Assembly (NCBI RefSeq): GCF_042675965.1
Contig: NZ_JBHTKJ010000007.1
Span: forward strand, 439,485 to 503,484
DNA: 64,000 nucleotides
Reading direction: 5' to 3'
DNA from: Virgibacillus_R byunsanensis
Lineage (GTDB): Bacteria; Bacillota; Bacilli; Bacillales; Amphibacillaceae
Below are positions 25,258 to 34,190 of this stretch, piece by piece. A program made the position numbers and the translations under genes. Position 1 is the stretch's first letter. Each line of letters starts with the position of its first letter. The notes below the pieces were generated by a model. It searched no databases. It saw only the letters and a program-made list of their open reading frames with translations, and was not told the DNA's origin.

Positions 25258-26567
25258 TATTTTTCACCTCTTAATAACATTTTATATACTTGACGGGGAC
25301 GTCCTTTCGATTGAAGTTTTTCAATGCCAACAATTTCTACAATGTTAGCATCTAACCATGATAAAAGAATGCGGTGGGCACTTCTTGTCGTTACACTTAA
25401 CGATGCAGCTAATTCTTGTGCTGTAAATGTATCAATATTTTGCCGCTCAATGATTGATATGACCTTTCTTAAATAATAGGGGGATATAGACGTATCCTCT
25501 GATTGTTTCAATAGCTCTTTATTCGTAATGTTTAGTGGGTATGTCAGTGGTGGATTATTCTCAATCGGACCAATCACACTACGATCCTCTTTTACAATGA
25601 AACACTTTTCTCCTCCAAAATCGATAGACTGAGATAGTGCCATCCTTGCGTGAGTACCTGCTTCATTCGCGGATAATCCGAATCCAATACCAACTGAGAT
25701 ACTCAGTTTTTGCTGCTTTTTCATATCTGCGATGAGGGGGAAGTATTTGTACCCTTGCGTTACTCGTTCAAAGGTTCCTCTTGTGGTAACAAACATATAC
25801 TCATTGCCATTTAATACTGTTAAATAGCCTTCTACAATTTCAACAAAATCTAAGATTGTCTTTTGAACATCTAAATAGAGACGTTGGATATGTTGCTCAG
25901 ATGTTATCTGTCGCTTTAGCTGATCGAAGTTTTCGACCTGTACAATGCCAAAAACGATTTGTGATTCTAGTTTTTGTCGTTGCTCTGTTGATAAAAGTGC
26001 TCTCTCGAGGGTCACAATAATATCCTCTTCTGTTGGTAATATCCATTCGTTTGGTATTCCTTTTTGGGTTAATTGCTCTGACACAACCTTTAAACCAGTT
26101 AAGGCACAATCTGTTTTATTTTGATTATAGTTTGACACATGGAAGTTCACAATTTCATCGGTTTTAGCAAGAGACAGTCTGGAATCGTAATGTATGCTCT
26201 TAATGGATTCATCCAGTTCATTGTTTAAATGGTTAATCTCATGCAGGGACAATGTATCAATGGATATGGTAGTAAAGTTTGTAAGTTTTTTGTGAAGTTT
26301 GTAAAAAGCCCGGTACAAGGAAGCCCCTTTTATAGGAACAAAATGTGCTGGTAGGTTGATAGGGATATGCTCCTTGGATATGGAATAAGGTATGTATCCA
26401 GAGTAAAGCAGCACATCGCATTTTTCTTTTAATTCCTTTGTAAAATCAGAAGCGTCATATATGTTGTTCGATGTTTTATATATTGGATCGAAGTTTGGGA
26501 ACATTTTCAGGGAGCGTTTGATTCGCTCATTAGTCCAGGTAGGTCCTATAATTCCGATTCTAATCAT
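25257..26567 (-). CDS. Transcriptional regulator-like protein with PrpR-like N-domain, cyclase-like middle and winged HTH
   Basis: The N-terminal 170 residues (IGIIGPTWTNERIKRSLKMF; VLLYSGYIPYSI) resemble the ligand domain of PrpR-type regulators. The middle has SISVGIGFGLSANEAGTHAR and GGEKCFIV, reminiscent of a degenerate GGDEF/cyclase fold. The C-terminal part (FTAQELAASLSVTTRSAHRILLSWL...GRPRQVY) is a winged helix-turn-helix. This is a one-component regulator of unusual build that probably senses a pathway intermediate and controls its operon. I do not recognise a characterised homologue. It starts with ATG 26567, 91 bases after the lyase gene. Confidence 0.65.
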   Translation of the reverse strand: MIRIGIIGPTWTNERIKRSLKMFPNFDPIYKTSNNIYDASDFTKELKEKCDVLLYSGYIPYSISKEHIPINLPAHFVPIKGASLYRAFYKLHKKLTNFTTISIDTLSLHEINHLNNELDESIKSIHYDSRLSLAKTDEIVNFHVSNYNQNKTDCALTGLKVVSEQLTQKGIPNEWILPTEEDIIVTLERALLSTEQRQKLESQIVFGIVQVENFDQLKRQITSEQHIQRLYLDVQKTILDFVEIVEGYLTVLNGNEYMFVTTRGTFERVTQGYKYFPLIADMKKQQKLSISVGIGFGLSANEAGTHARMALSQSIDFGGEKCFIVKEDRSVIGPIENNPPLTYPLNITNKELLKQSEDTSISPYYLRKVISIIERQNIDTFTAQELAASLSVTTRSAHRILLSWLDANIVEIVGIEKLQSKGRPRQVYKMLLRGEK

Positions 26568-26658
26568 GTCTTAACAACTCCTTAATAGGAAAAGAGGAAA
26601 CACTGTATGCGTAGTGTTTCCGTGTACTAACTATATTCTATCTATATTTAAAATTAAA

Positions 26659-27717
26659 TCAATCTCGTCTCAGCCATTTGTTTAGGTTTTTTGTTATGAA
26701 TTCGTCGTCATTCAGGTGAGGATATTCACAATAGACACGGTCGATTTCCTCTGATTGTCCAGGACTAAGTTTTTCCTTATCAAGTAGACACCAGTTACCT
26801 CTAAGTAATCCTTGTCGTGCTAAGACTTCATTGATGCCGGCAATACAGCCTTTGAAACTATTATGTGCATCAAAGAAAGCAGCATTGGCATCCGTAACTT
26901 GATGAGATAATGGGAAAAACGTTGAAACATCCCCATTTTCCAGACGTGTTTTTTTAATATGTTTGAACTGTTCTACTGCTTTTTCGGTCCAGACAGCCCA
27001 ATGACCTAACAGTCCACCGACTATATTTTTCCTGATGGTTTTGCCCTCGACTTGTATTTCATAGGTAGTTAATAAATCTATAACAATATTATCATCATTA
27101 CCAGTATAAAGAGCGATCTTATCTCCTCTATTGGAGTGACACACTGCTCTAATAACATCCAGCGTTTTATAGCGGTCAAACGGTGCCATTTTTATCGCAT
27201 GCACATTTTCAATGTCAGCAAAACTTCTCCAAAAATCAAAGCTTAACGTTCTTCCACCAACAGCAGGCTGAAGATAAAAACCGAAGATTGGTATTACTTC
27301 AGCAACTTGCTTGGCATGATTCAGCAACTCTTCTTCTGATAAATGATTAAGTCCTCCGAAGCTTAAAAGTCCTAAATCATATCCTAAATTCGATGCAATC
27401 TGTGCTTCACGTACGGCTTGGTCAGTAGAACCACAGATACCTGCAATTTTAATGAAAGGACGGTCTAAGTTACGTTTGTTTACTTCTTCAGTAGCCAGTT
27501 GTAAAACTTTTTCGAAAAGCTGAAACTCTTTGTCTCTAATTTCAAATTGTGTGGTATGAACACCAACCGCTATACCGCCTGCACCCGCATCCATATAATA
27601 ATTGGTTAAAGCTCGTTGTCTATTTTCATCTAGCTTTTTGTCTTCTGTAAGTGCAAGTGGGTGAGCTGGTATAACAGTTCCTTCAAAAAGCAGATTTTTA
27701 ATAGCTTGTTGTAACAT
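26659..27717 (-). CDS. DapA-superfamily lyase, long form, substrate unknown
   Basis: The 352-residue protein is longer than standard DHDPS (about 290). It shows the family opening VIPAHPLALTED, GAGGIAVGVHTTQFEIRD, IAGICGSTDQAV and a Lys in HAIKMAPFDRYKT that fits the Schiff-base position. Enzymes of this kind split or dehydrate 2-keto acids and related carbonyl compounds. It ends one base before the epimerase gene's stop region begins on the same transcript, so they are co-expressed. Reaction and substrate are unknown. Confidence 0.75.
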   Translation of the reverse strand: MLQQAIKNLLFEGTVIPAHPLALTEDKKLDENRQRALTNYYMDAGAGGIAVGVHTTQFEIRDKEFQLFEKVLQLATEEVNKRNLDRPFIKIAGICGSTDQAVREAQIASNLGYDLGLLSFGGLNHLSEEELLNHAKQVAEVIPIFGFYLQPAVGGRTLSFDFWRSFADIENVHAIKMAPFDRYKTLDVIRAVCHSNRGDKIALYTGNDDNIVIDLLTTYEIQVEGKTIRKNIVGGLLGHWAVWTEKAVEQFKHIKKTRLENGDVSTFFPLSHQVTDANAAFFDAHNSFKGCIAGINEVLARQGLLRGNWCLLDKEKLSPGQSEEIDRVYCEYPHLNDDEFITKNLNKWLRRD

Positions 27718-28734
27718 TTAAAACGCCCCTTGTCTTTCTTGGAAGTGTGTTGGCTTTTCCATAATTTCTCCACCATGTTGGAGCCACTTTGCAGTCCATT
27801 CAATCATTTGTTGTAACGGTATACTCGGGTAACCGAATAATTTATGTGCTTTCCCGGAATTATTGAGTAGGGCATTTGGTGCCTCCTCATTTTTAAACGA
27901 AACCTTTTTATTGAGATGTCTACCAAATTCTTCCGCCAACCAGCGAACAGAAGCTGTTTCTGGACCTGTAATATTTAATATTGCTGGGTCAGTACTGCAG
28001 TGAAGTAATGACCGAAGCGCAAATTCATTCGCATCACCTTGCCATATAACATTAACATGTCCTGTTCTCAGATCTACTGGTTTTTCCTCATAGACCTGTT
28101 TTGCAACTTCCAACAGCACGCCATATCGCATGTCTATTGCATAATTTAATCTATACAACAGAATAGGTGTATTATTTTTCTTAGCGAAATGTGTAAAAAC
28201 TCGTTCTCTTCCTAAGCAAGATTGAGCATATTCACCAATCGGGTTTGTTGGCGTATGTTCTGTACAGCCACCTTTTGTGATGTCGACAAAGGGATAAATA
28301 TTTCCTGATGAAAATACGACAATATTAGAGTTTGAAAACTTCTCAGCAACTCTACCTGGCAAGTACGTATTCATGCCCCAGGTTACATGTTCGTTTCCCA
28401 TTGTTCCAAACTTTTTCCCAGCCATAAAGATAATGTTTTTTACATCTGGTAATGCCTGTAATTCTTTATCATTTAACAAATCAGCAGTAATTGTTTTAAT
28501 ACCGAATGATTCTAGTTCCTTTTGTAAGGGACCTGAAGAGAATCTGGAAACTCCAATTACCTTCTTTTCTAAAGCTGCTTCATCAATTGCCCGTTTCGTT
28601 AATTTGGCCAATGATGGCCCCATTTTCCCGCCTACCCCAAGAATCATAATGTCACCAGAAATTTGTTTTAAATCATTTATTAAACGGGGTGAAGGTTTTG
28701 TCATTATTTCATCTAATTCTTCTATTGTTTGCAT
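27718..28734 (-). CDS. NAD-dependent epimerase/dehydratase family protein
   Basis: The 338-residue product has an extended-SDR Rossmann start (MILGVGGKMGPSLAKL), FSSGNIYPF and a GEYAQSCLGRE region where YxxxK is normally found. Here the Lys is not obvious, the sequence reading YAQSCLG. GHVNVIWQGDANEFALRSL is typical of sugar-nucleotide or sugar-acid epimerase/dehydrogenases. The loss of a clear YxxxK is worth checking by alignment. Same operon as the lyase and the NRAMP-like carrier. Confidence 0.72.
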   Translation of the reverse strand: MQTIEELDEIMTKPSPRLINDLKQISGDIMILGVGGKMGPSLAKLTKRAIDEAALEKKVIGVSRFSSGPLQKELESFGIKTITADLLNDKELQALPDVKNIIFMAGKKFGTMGNEHVTWGMNTYLPGRVAEKFSNSNIVVFSSGNIYPFVDITKGGCTEHTPTNPIGEYAQSCLGRERVFTHFAKKNNTPILLYRLNYAIDMRYGVLLEVAKQVYEEKPVDLRTGHVNVIWQGDANEFALRSLLHCSTDPAILNITGPETASVRWLAEEFGRHLNKKVSFKNEEAPNALLNNSGKAHKLFGYPSIPLQQMIEWTAKWLQHGGEIMEKPTHFQERQGAF

Positions 28735-28752
28735 GTAATCACCTCATTAAGT

Positions 28753-30006
28753 TTATAAAAAGATATTTTTTACATTATTAAATGCTAGTAGTAGCAATAC
28801 TATTAAACCGGCAATAGCAATCATATTTTTGAACCATGTATTTTTTAGATCGCCCATGATTTCTTTGTCGTTTGCTACAACTAGTAAAGCTATAGCAATA
28901 AAAGGTACAGCAACGATCGTGATTGCTTGTGCAAATATAATCAAGTTAAGTGGAGCACCGCCAAATATGATGGCAATGATAGAGCCAAATAACATAACCG
29001 TGATAATTGCCAGCTTAACTTTCTTGTCTTTTAATTTACTTCCAAAACCAACACTATCTGAAATCATTGCTCCACCAATGGTTGCGTTCCCCATTAGGGA
29101 TGAAAATGCTGCTCCAAAAAGTCCAAACATAAATAGTGTTGTTGCCCAAGTTCCATATAATGGTTCTAACGCTAAGCCCATATCGGCTACGGAATCAATC
29201 TGAATACCTGCTGGTTTAAGTACGGCAGCTGCTGCAATCATAACTAAAAGAGATATTAAACCGAGTAAAAAGATACCTAAATAGGATTCTTTCATACCTT
29301 CTTTTGCAGTGTCTCTAGTCCAACCCTTTTCTTGAACAAGGTATGATTGATAACTTGCCCCCACGATGGAAAAACAAGTAGCGGTTAGTGCAATGATTAA
29401 ACCTAACGATCCTGTAGGTATTGATGGGACAAGGCCACTGGCTATTGATCCAATAGATGGCTTTGCAAGGAATACAGTTATGAGAAAAGATATTAACATG
29501 AGAGCTACTAGACCTATCATTAATTTTTCCAAAATACTATAAAAGTCTTTCGAAAATAATAGTAGAGCACCAGCAATAGTAAATGCCACAACCCAAAATT
29601 CCGGATTCAGACCTACAATAGCTGAAGCAGCAACACCAATACCAATCGAGTTTCCGGCTTGGAATGATGCTGTTACCAAGAATGCACCAATACCAATGAG
29701 AAGTGCCCCCCACTTACCCCATTTTTGTTTTATGATTTGGATAAAACTAATTTTCGAGGCTAAACCAATTCGTGTACTCATTTCTGTGTAAATCATCATG
29801 AAAATTACAGTTACAACTAAAATCCATACTAGCTGATTTCCAAAAACTGCACCAATGGTAGATGAGAGCGTTAAACTACCAGGTCCTAATACTAACGCAG
29901 AGGTGATAAGAGCTGGGCCTAAGAATTTAAAAATATTCTTTTTGCTACCACCTTTGTTACCGCTTTCAATATTAGGTGAATGATCTTTAGCTTGTTGCGA
30001 TTGCAT
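28753..30006 (-). CDS. NRAMP-fold membrane transporter lacking the canonical metal-binding residues
   Basis: The 417-residue, about 11-helix protein aligns with NRAMP (FLGPALITSALVLGPGS; YTEMSTRIGLAS). In helix 1 the metal-binding DPGN is GPGS (residues 41-44). In helix 6 the usual MPH is replaced, the local text being CFSIVGASYQSYLVQ (about 211-225). All three metal-ligand side chains (Asp, Asn, Met) are therefore absent, so Mn/Fe transport is unlikely. As first gene of a catabolic operon it probably carries the pathway's organic substrate. AGGAGGG precedes its ATG. No Mn riboswitch or MntR-like site was seen upstream. Confidence 0.8.
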   Translation of the reverse strand: MQSQQAKDHSPNIESGNKGGSKKNIFKFLGPALITSALVLGPGSLTLSSTIGAVFGNQLVWILVVTVIFMMIYTEMSTRIGLASKISFIQIIKQKWGKWGALLIGIGAFLVTASFQAGNSIGIGVAASAIVGLNPEFWVVAFTIAGALLLFSKDFYSILEKLMIGLVALMLISFLITVFLAKPSIGSIASGLVPSIPTGSLGLIIALTATCFSIVGASYQSYLVQEKGWTRDTAKEGMKESYLGIFLLGLISLLVMIAAAAVLKPAGIQIDSVADMGLALEPLYGTWATTLFMFGLFGAAFSSLMGNATIGGAMISDSVGFGSKLKDKKVKLAIITVMLFGSIIAIIFGGAPLNLIIFAQAITIVAVPFIAIALLVVANDKEIMGDLKNTWFKNMIAIAGLIVLLLLAFNNVKNIFL

Positions 30007-30178
30007 GAAATCCCTCCTGAATATTTATTTAGAATATTGATTAAATTCATTATATTGAATTCTGGATTTAAAGAAAACGTCTTAATTATGTCTTTAAATA
30101 AAAAATGCCTTTTACATGAAGGAGATGATAAATCAGGCTATAATGTAAGTAATATACGATAACAAGGAGGCAAAAACA

Positions 30179-30970
30179 ATGAATCTTGGTCTAAAAGGAA
30201 AATCTGTATTGGTACTTGCATCCAGTAAAGGATTAGGAAAGGCTACGGCCTATCAGTTTGCTGCAGAAGGAGCCAATGTCTTTATATCAAGCCGAAATAA
30301 AGAAACGCTGGAGAAAGTTAAAAAGGACATCCAGGAGGGTACTGGGAATAAAAATGTTGAATACGCTGTTTGTGATATTACGAACCCTGATTCTATCAAA
30401 CAAATGATTAGTACAATAGTTGAAACAAATGGAACCATTGATGTTTTGATAAATAATGCAGGAGGACCACCAGCTGGTTCATTTGAGGATTTCGATGACG
30501 TGGCATGGCAACAAGCATTTGAACTCAATCTACTTAGCTTTATTAGAACCATTCGGGAAGTGATACCATACATGAAGAAACAAGGGAGTGGACATATTGT
30601 AAATATCGCCTCCTCTTCAATAAAACAGCCAATTGATCATTTAATTTTGTCCAATACGTTTAGAACTGGTATTGTTGGGCTTGCCAAGAGTCTATCACAA
30701 GAACTTGCAGCAGATAATATTTTGATTAACACGATTGGACCTGGAAAGATTTCCACAGACCGTATCTTGCAGCTTAATTCTAAACGAGCAGATGAGCTTA
30801 ATGCTAGTATGGAAAAGGTAAAATCAGATGCAGAGAAACAGATTCCAATCGGTAGATATGGTACACCAGAAGAGTTCGCAAAGACAGTTGTGTTTCTATG
30901 TTCGGGAGCTAATACGTATATAACCGGCCAGTCTCTATTGGTCGATGGTGGGATGGTTAAAGCGTTGTGA
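30179..30970 (+). CDS. Short-chain dehydrogenase/reductase (SDR)
   Basis: The 263-residue protein has LASSKGLGKATAYQFA (a variant of the TGxxxGxG motif), NNAGGPP, an IVNIASSSIKQP segment in place of the usual Ser, and a C-terminal GQSLLVDGGM. At the expected YxxxK position the text is LILSNTFRTGIVGLA. The Tyr and Lys are not in place, as in several SDRs of this 3-oxoacyl-reductase-like subgroup, so activity should be confirmed. It is transcribed divergently from the NRAMP-like operon and may belong to the same regulon. RBS AAGGAGG; TATAAT at 30139-30144. Confidence 0.78.
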   Translation: MNLGLKGKSVLVLASSKGLGKATAYQFAAEGANVFISSRNKETLEKVKKDIQEGTGNKNVEYAVCDITNPDSIKQMISTIVETNGTIDVLINNAGGPPAGSFEDFDDVAWQQAFELNLLSFIRTIREVIPYMKKQGSGHIVNIASSSIKQPIDHLILSNTFRTGIVGLAKSLSQELAADNILINTIGPGKISTDRILQLNSKRADELNASMEKVKSDAEKQIPIGRYGTPEEFAKTVVFLCSGANTYITGQSLLVDGGMVKAL

Positions 30971-31032
30971 TTTGTTTGGCTCCGAACCGGGCAAGCGGTT
31001 AACATTATTTTAGAGTAAGACTGCTATTAAAA

Positions 31033-31057
31033 AGGAATCAGAGATCTCTGGTTTCTT
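31033..31057 (+). terminator. Terminator after the SDR gene
   Basis: GGAATCAGAGA pairs with TCTCTGGTTTC through G-T pairs and continues into a run of seven T. Confidence 0.75.
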
Positions 31058-31121
31058 TTTTTAAAGGTAAGGAAAGTATAAAATTTTGGTACTATAAAGT
31101 TTCTTGTCAGCAAGAGCCATG

Positions 31122-31250
31122 TCTAGCTCCAGCGCCCAGCCACTCGCGACATAAGCAATCCGTCTTGCGAAAGGAAAAACCACCTTTCTCCAGCCGTTTT
31201 GCTTATGCGGTCGTGTCTTTCAGGGCGCTTGCGCTTTTCTTATAGATAAG
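31122..31250 (+). repeat. R3 interspersed repeat, complete copy folding into a long hairpin
   Basis: It begins GCCATGTCTAGCTCCAGCGCC and ends GGGCGCTTGCGCTTTTCT. AGCGCC pairs with GGCGCT, and CGACATAAGCAA pairs with TTGCTTATGCGGTCG, giving an imperfect hairpin of about 95 bases. Sequences with this opening are widely scattered in Bacillaceae genomes. It fills the gap between the SDR and alcohol dehydrogenase genes, with an R2 copy directly after it. Confidence 0.75.
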
Positions 31251-31290
31251 AACAACTGAGGCTTGGTGATAAGCCGAGTTTTCTAATATT
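31234..31290 (+). repeat. R2 hairpin repeat, minimal copy
   Basis: The modules ATAGATAAGAACAACTGA, GGCTTGGTGATAAGCC and GAGTTTTCTAATA follow the R3 copy without a gap. Nothing else is apparent in 30971-31363 apart from the terminator and the repeats. Confidence 0.7.
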
Positions 31291-31363
31291 AGTTTTATTC
31301 ACCTTTCCACTTCTATCTTTGATAAAATATTAAAAAGAGTCAAAATTCAGAGGAGTTGGTAAT

Positions 31364-32488
31364 GTGAAGGTGAAGTCAGCTGTGTTACGGGAATTAGGAC
31401 TTGAAACCCCATATGCGAAAAGTCGTCCTATCAAAATCGAAACGTTGGACTTGGATGCTCCAAAACAAGGTGAAGTTTTAATTAAAATAAAGTCTGCTAG
31501 TCTCTGTCATTCAGATTTATCTGTCGTTAATGGTAGTAGACCAAGGGCGCTACCGATGGCATTAGGTCATGAGGCATCTGGTGTTGTGGAGGAAGTCGGT
31601 GAAAGTGTTACAGGCCTAAAGCCCGGGGATCATATTGTGTGTGTGTTTGTACCGAGTTGCGGTCACTGTTTACCATGTAAAGAAGGTCGTCCTGCTTTAT
31701 GTGAAACAGCAGCAAAAACGAATACGGCTGGAACATTACTTGGTGGTGAAAAAAGATTGCACGCAGGTGAGGAATCTATCAACCATCATTTAGGAGTATC
31801 TGCTTTTTCAGAATATGCAGTTGTATCAAGGAATTCATTAATAAAAGTACCCAAAGATATAGCCTTTGAAGAGTTAGCCCTGTTTGGATGTGCTGTCATA
31901 ACGGGTGTCGGTGCAGTGGTAAATACGGCATCTATTAAATTAGGCAGTACAGTGGCAATTGTTGGACTAGGTGGTGTTGGATTAAGTGCGCTGATTGGTG
32001 CGGTAGCAGCTGGTGCTGGTAAAGTAGTAGCAGTGGATATTAATGAGACGAAATTACAACAGGCAGGAGAATTAGGAGCAACGGAGACATTCAACTCCAT
32101 GGATAAAGATGTTATAGAGCAAATCCGCAATACCACAGGAGGCGGACTTGATTACGTATTTGAAACGGCTGGTGTGGTACCTGCAATGGAAGTCGCCTAT
32201 GGTATTACCAAACGTGGTGGAACGACTGTTACTACTGGATTACCACATCCTGATCATCATTTTTCTTTTCCTTATGTTAGTTTAACTGCAGAAGAAAAAA
32301 GTTTAAAAGGATCCTATGTCGGCAGCTGTGTTCCTGAGAGGGACATCCCGAGGTTTATTAATTTATATAAACAGGGAAGATTGCAGATCGACAAACTCAC
32401 CACAGAAATTATTTCGTTAGATCAAATCAATGAAGGGTTTGACAAGCTAGGTAAAGGAAAATCTTCCCGGATTATTATTAATTTTTAG
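31364..32488 (+). CDS. Zinc-dependent alcohol dehydrogenase (MDR family)
   Basis: The 374-residue enzyme has SASLCHSDLSVVNG with the catalytic zinc Cys, GHEASGVVEEVG, and the structural zinc cluster CGHCLPCKEGRPALC. The cofactor motif is VGLGGVGLSALIGA. It resembles class III-like alcohol dehydrogenases that act on aryl or S-conjugated alcohols. A GTG start at 31364 follows GAGGAG. It is followed after 14 bases by a thioesterase gene, so the two probably act on related acyl or aldehyde compounds. Confidence 0.88.
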   Translation: MKVKSAVLRELGLETPYAKSRPIKIETLDLDAPKQGEVLIKIKSASLCHSDLSVVNGSRPRALPMALGHEASGVVEEVGESVTGLKPGDHIVCVFVPSCGHCLPCKEGRPALCETAAKTNTAGTLLGGEKRLHAGEESINHHLGVSAFSEYAVVSRNSLIKVPKDIAFEELALFGCAVITGVGAVVNTASIKLGSTVAIVGLGGVGLSALIGAVAAGAGKVVAVDINETKLQQAGELGATETFNSMDKDVIEQIRNTTGGGLDYVFETAGVVPAMEVAYGITKRGGTTVTTGLPHPDHHFSFPYVSLTAEEKSLKGSYVGSCVPERDIPRFINLYKQGRLQIDKLTTEIISLDQINEGFDKLGKGKSSRIIINF

Positions 32489-32502
32489 GTAGGTGGAACG
32501 TT

Positions 32503-32916
32503 ATGTACAAAAAAATAATTGAGCCCCGAGTGTCTGAAACTGATGGAGTCGGTCACATCAATAATACGACATTACCAATTTGGTTCGAGGCTGCGAGAAA
32601 CCCAATTTTTAAATTATTCACACCAGATGATTCATTTGAAAATTGGCGAATGATTATACTGAACATCAATATTGACTATGTGAGTCAAGTTTATTTTGGA
32701 ATTGATGTGGAAGTATGCACGTGGGTGAAGAAATTAGGGAATTCAAGTTTGGAATTATATGAGGAAATCCGTCAAAACGGTAATCTTTGTGCCAAGGGAA
32801 AAGCGGTATATGTGAATTATCATACGGGTAACCAAAAATCTGAACTGATTCCAGATCATATCAGAAAGGAACTGGAAAAGCATTTATATGAAGAGACTCC
32901 TGAACCAGGGGAATAA
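32503..32916 (+). CDS. Acyl-CoA thioesterase, hotdog fold (4HBT)
   Basis: The 137-residue protein shows the 4-hydroxybenzoyl-CoA thioesterase pattern: VSETDGVGHINNTTLPIWFEAAR with the catalytic Asp/His-Asn region, then VSQVYFGIDVEVCTWVKKLG. It hydrolyses an acyl-CoA in the cytoplasm. It forms a two-gene unit with the alcohol dehydrogenase. The acyl group is unknown. A terminator-like hairpin (CACATGGGATAAC with GTTATTCGATGTG) follows at about 32937-32970. Confidence 0.82.
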   Translation: MYKKIIEPRVSETDGVGHINNTTLPIWFEAARNPIFKLFTPDDSFENWRMIILNINIDYVSQVYFGIDVEVCTWVKKLGNSSLELYEEIRQNGNLCAKGKAVYVNYHTGNQKSELIPDHIRKELEKHLYEETPEPGE

Positions 32917-33204
32917 TACGTCATTTCTACGGATAACACATGGGATAACAGAGCGTTATTCGATGTGCTATTTATCTTGTAAAACTATAAGGTTTCTATT
33001 ACTATAAAAAGAAAGAGAAGAATGACTATTCGGAAATATTAAATAAATGGAAACATTTTAAGGAGGCGGACATTATCGATTTTAATTGGTCTGTCAATTG
33101 AAAAAATTAAAACTGTTTCAGAAATAATAGAAGAACTTCACGTTTCCTACTCAAATGCTACAATAAATAGTAAATAAAAATACGGTAAGCAGGATGTGAC
33201 AGTA

Positions 33205-34143
33205 ATGCTCGAAGAATATGGTTTAAAACTTATCAAGCTTGATCTTCCCTTTAGGCTAAATCATGTGAATTGTTTTATTGCTGAGGGAGAAAATGGTTGG
33301 AAAGTAATCGACACAGGGTTGAATAACACTCCAACGAGAAGAAGATGGGAACAGGAACTGGTAGGGAAAAAGGTATCAGATATTATCGTTACACATTACC
33401 ACCCAGATCATTATGGTTACGCGGGAGCACTGCAAGAAAAAACAAGTGCATGTGTCTCCATGACTAAGGTTGATTCAGATGCAGGATCAAATGCCTGGCA
33501 AGAGAATACCATTAATAACCTATCAGATAACTATATGTTAGCAGATATCCCTGAAGATATAGCGACTAAAATGATAGTTAACACAAAGGAATTTGTATCT
33601 TCTGTTACACCATACCCTACAGTGGGTCACTACTTAGAAGAACGTGAAAAGTTTCCGATTGGCAAGTATGAATATGAAGTAATCTTCACACCTGGACACT
33701 CGGATGGTCTGGTAAGTTTTTATAATAAAGAGAAAAACATGCTATTATCCACCGATCATATTTTACCTAAGATCACACCAAATATATCTTACTGGTTTCA
33801 TGGCGATCCCAATCCATTGGGTACTTACTTGCAATCATTGGATAAAATAAGAAAACTGGATGCTGATTTTGTCGTCCCTTCTCATGGAAACCCATTTTAT
33901 GGAGCTAATAAAAGAATTGATGAGATAAGATCGCATCATGACGATAGATTGGCGCATACTTTGGAGTTAGTCCGTGGAAGTAGTACGGTGTATGAGGTTT
34001 GTCAAAAGTTATTTAAAAAAGAACTTACGATTCATGAGACAAGGTTTGCTATCGGTGAAACGATTGCACATCTCGAATATTTAGTTGCAAGGGGAGAATG
34101 TAAAAAAGAGACGGTAAACGGGAAATATTTATATACTATTTAA
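33205..34143 (+). CDS. Metallo-beta-lactamase-fold hydrolase
   Basis: The product has THYHPDHYGYAG (HxHxDH), FTPGHSDG with the third His, and STDHI with the bridging Asp, so a dinuclear metal site is intact. Its C-terminal extension resembles a small winged-helix tail found in MBL-fold hydrolases that act on thioesters or lactones. I start it at ATG 33205; a GTG at 33196 is also in frame, and both have only a weak GCAGGA site. Single gene; substrate unknown. Confidence 0.82.
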   Translation: MLEEYGLKLIKLDLPFRLNHVNCFIAEGENGWKVIDTGLNNTPTRRRWEQELVGKKVSDIIVTHYHPDHYGYAGALQEKTSACVSMTKVDSDAGSNAWQENTINNLSDNYMLADIPEDIATKMIVNTKEFVSSVTPYPTVGHYLEEREKFPIGKYEYEVIFTPGHSDGLVSFYNKEKNMLLSTDHILPKITPNISYWFHGDPNPLGTYLQSLDKIRKLDADFVVPSHGNPFYGANKRIDEIRSHHDDRLAHTLELVRGSSTVYEVCQKLFKKELTIHETRFAIGETIAHLEYLVARGECKKETVNGKYLYTI

Positions 34144-34160
34144 CTATGGATTGCATAAAA

Positions 34161-34190
34161 AAGGAACCAGTTTAATTAGGTTCCTTATTT
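34161..34190 (+). terminator. Terminator after the MBL-fold gene
   Basis: AAGGAACC (34161-34168) pairs with GGTTCCTT (34179-34186) across a 10-base loop, followed by ATTT. Confidence 0.7.

Noticed and set aside
28753..30006. Annotation as a Mn2+/Fe2+ transporter of the NRAMP family
   Set aside because: The fold is NRAMP, but the DPGN and MPH metal-binding motifs are absent, so metal transport is not supported by sequence.
33060..33177. Short frame after an AAGGAGG, ending SYSNATINSK
   Set aside because: There is no ATG, GTG or TTG at usable distance from the site, and the 30-odd residues match nothing I recognise; probably a relic.
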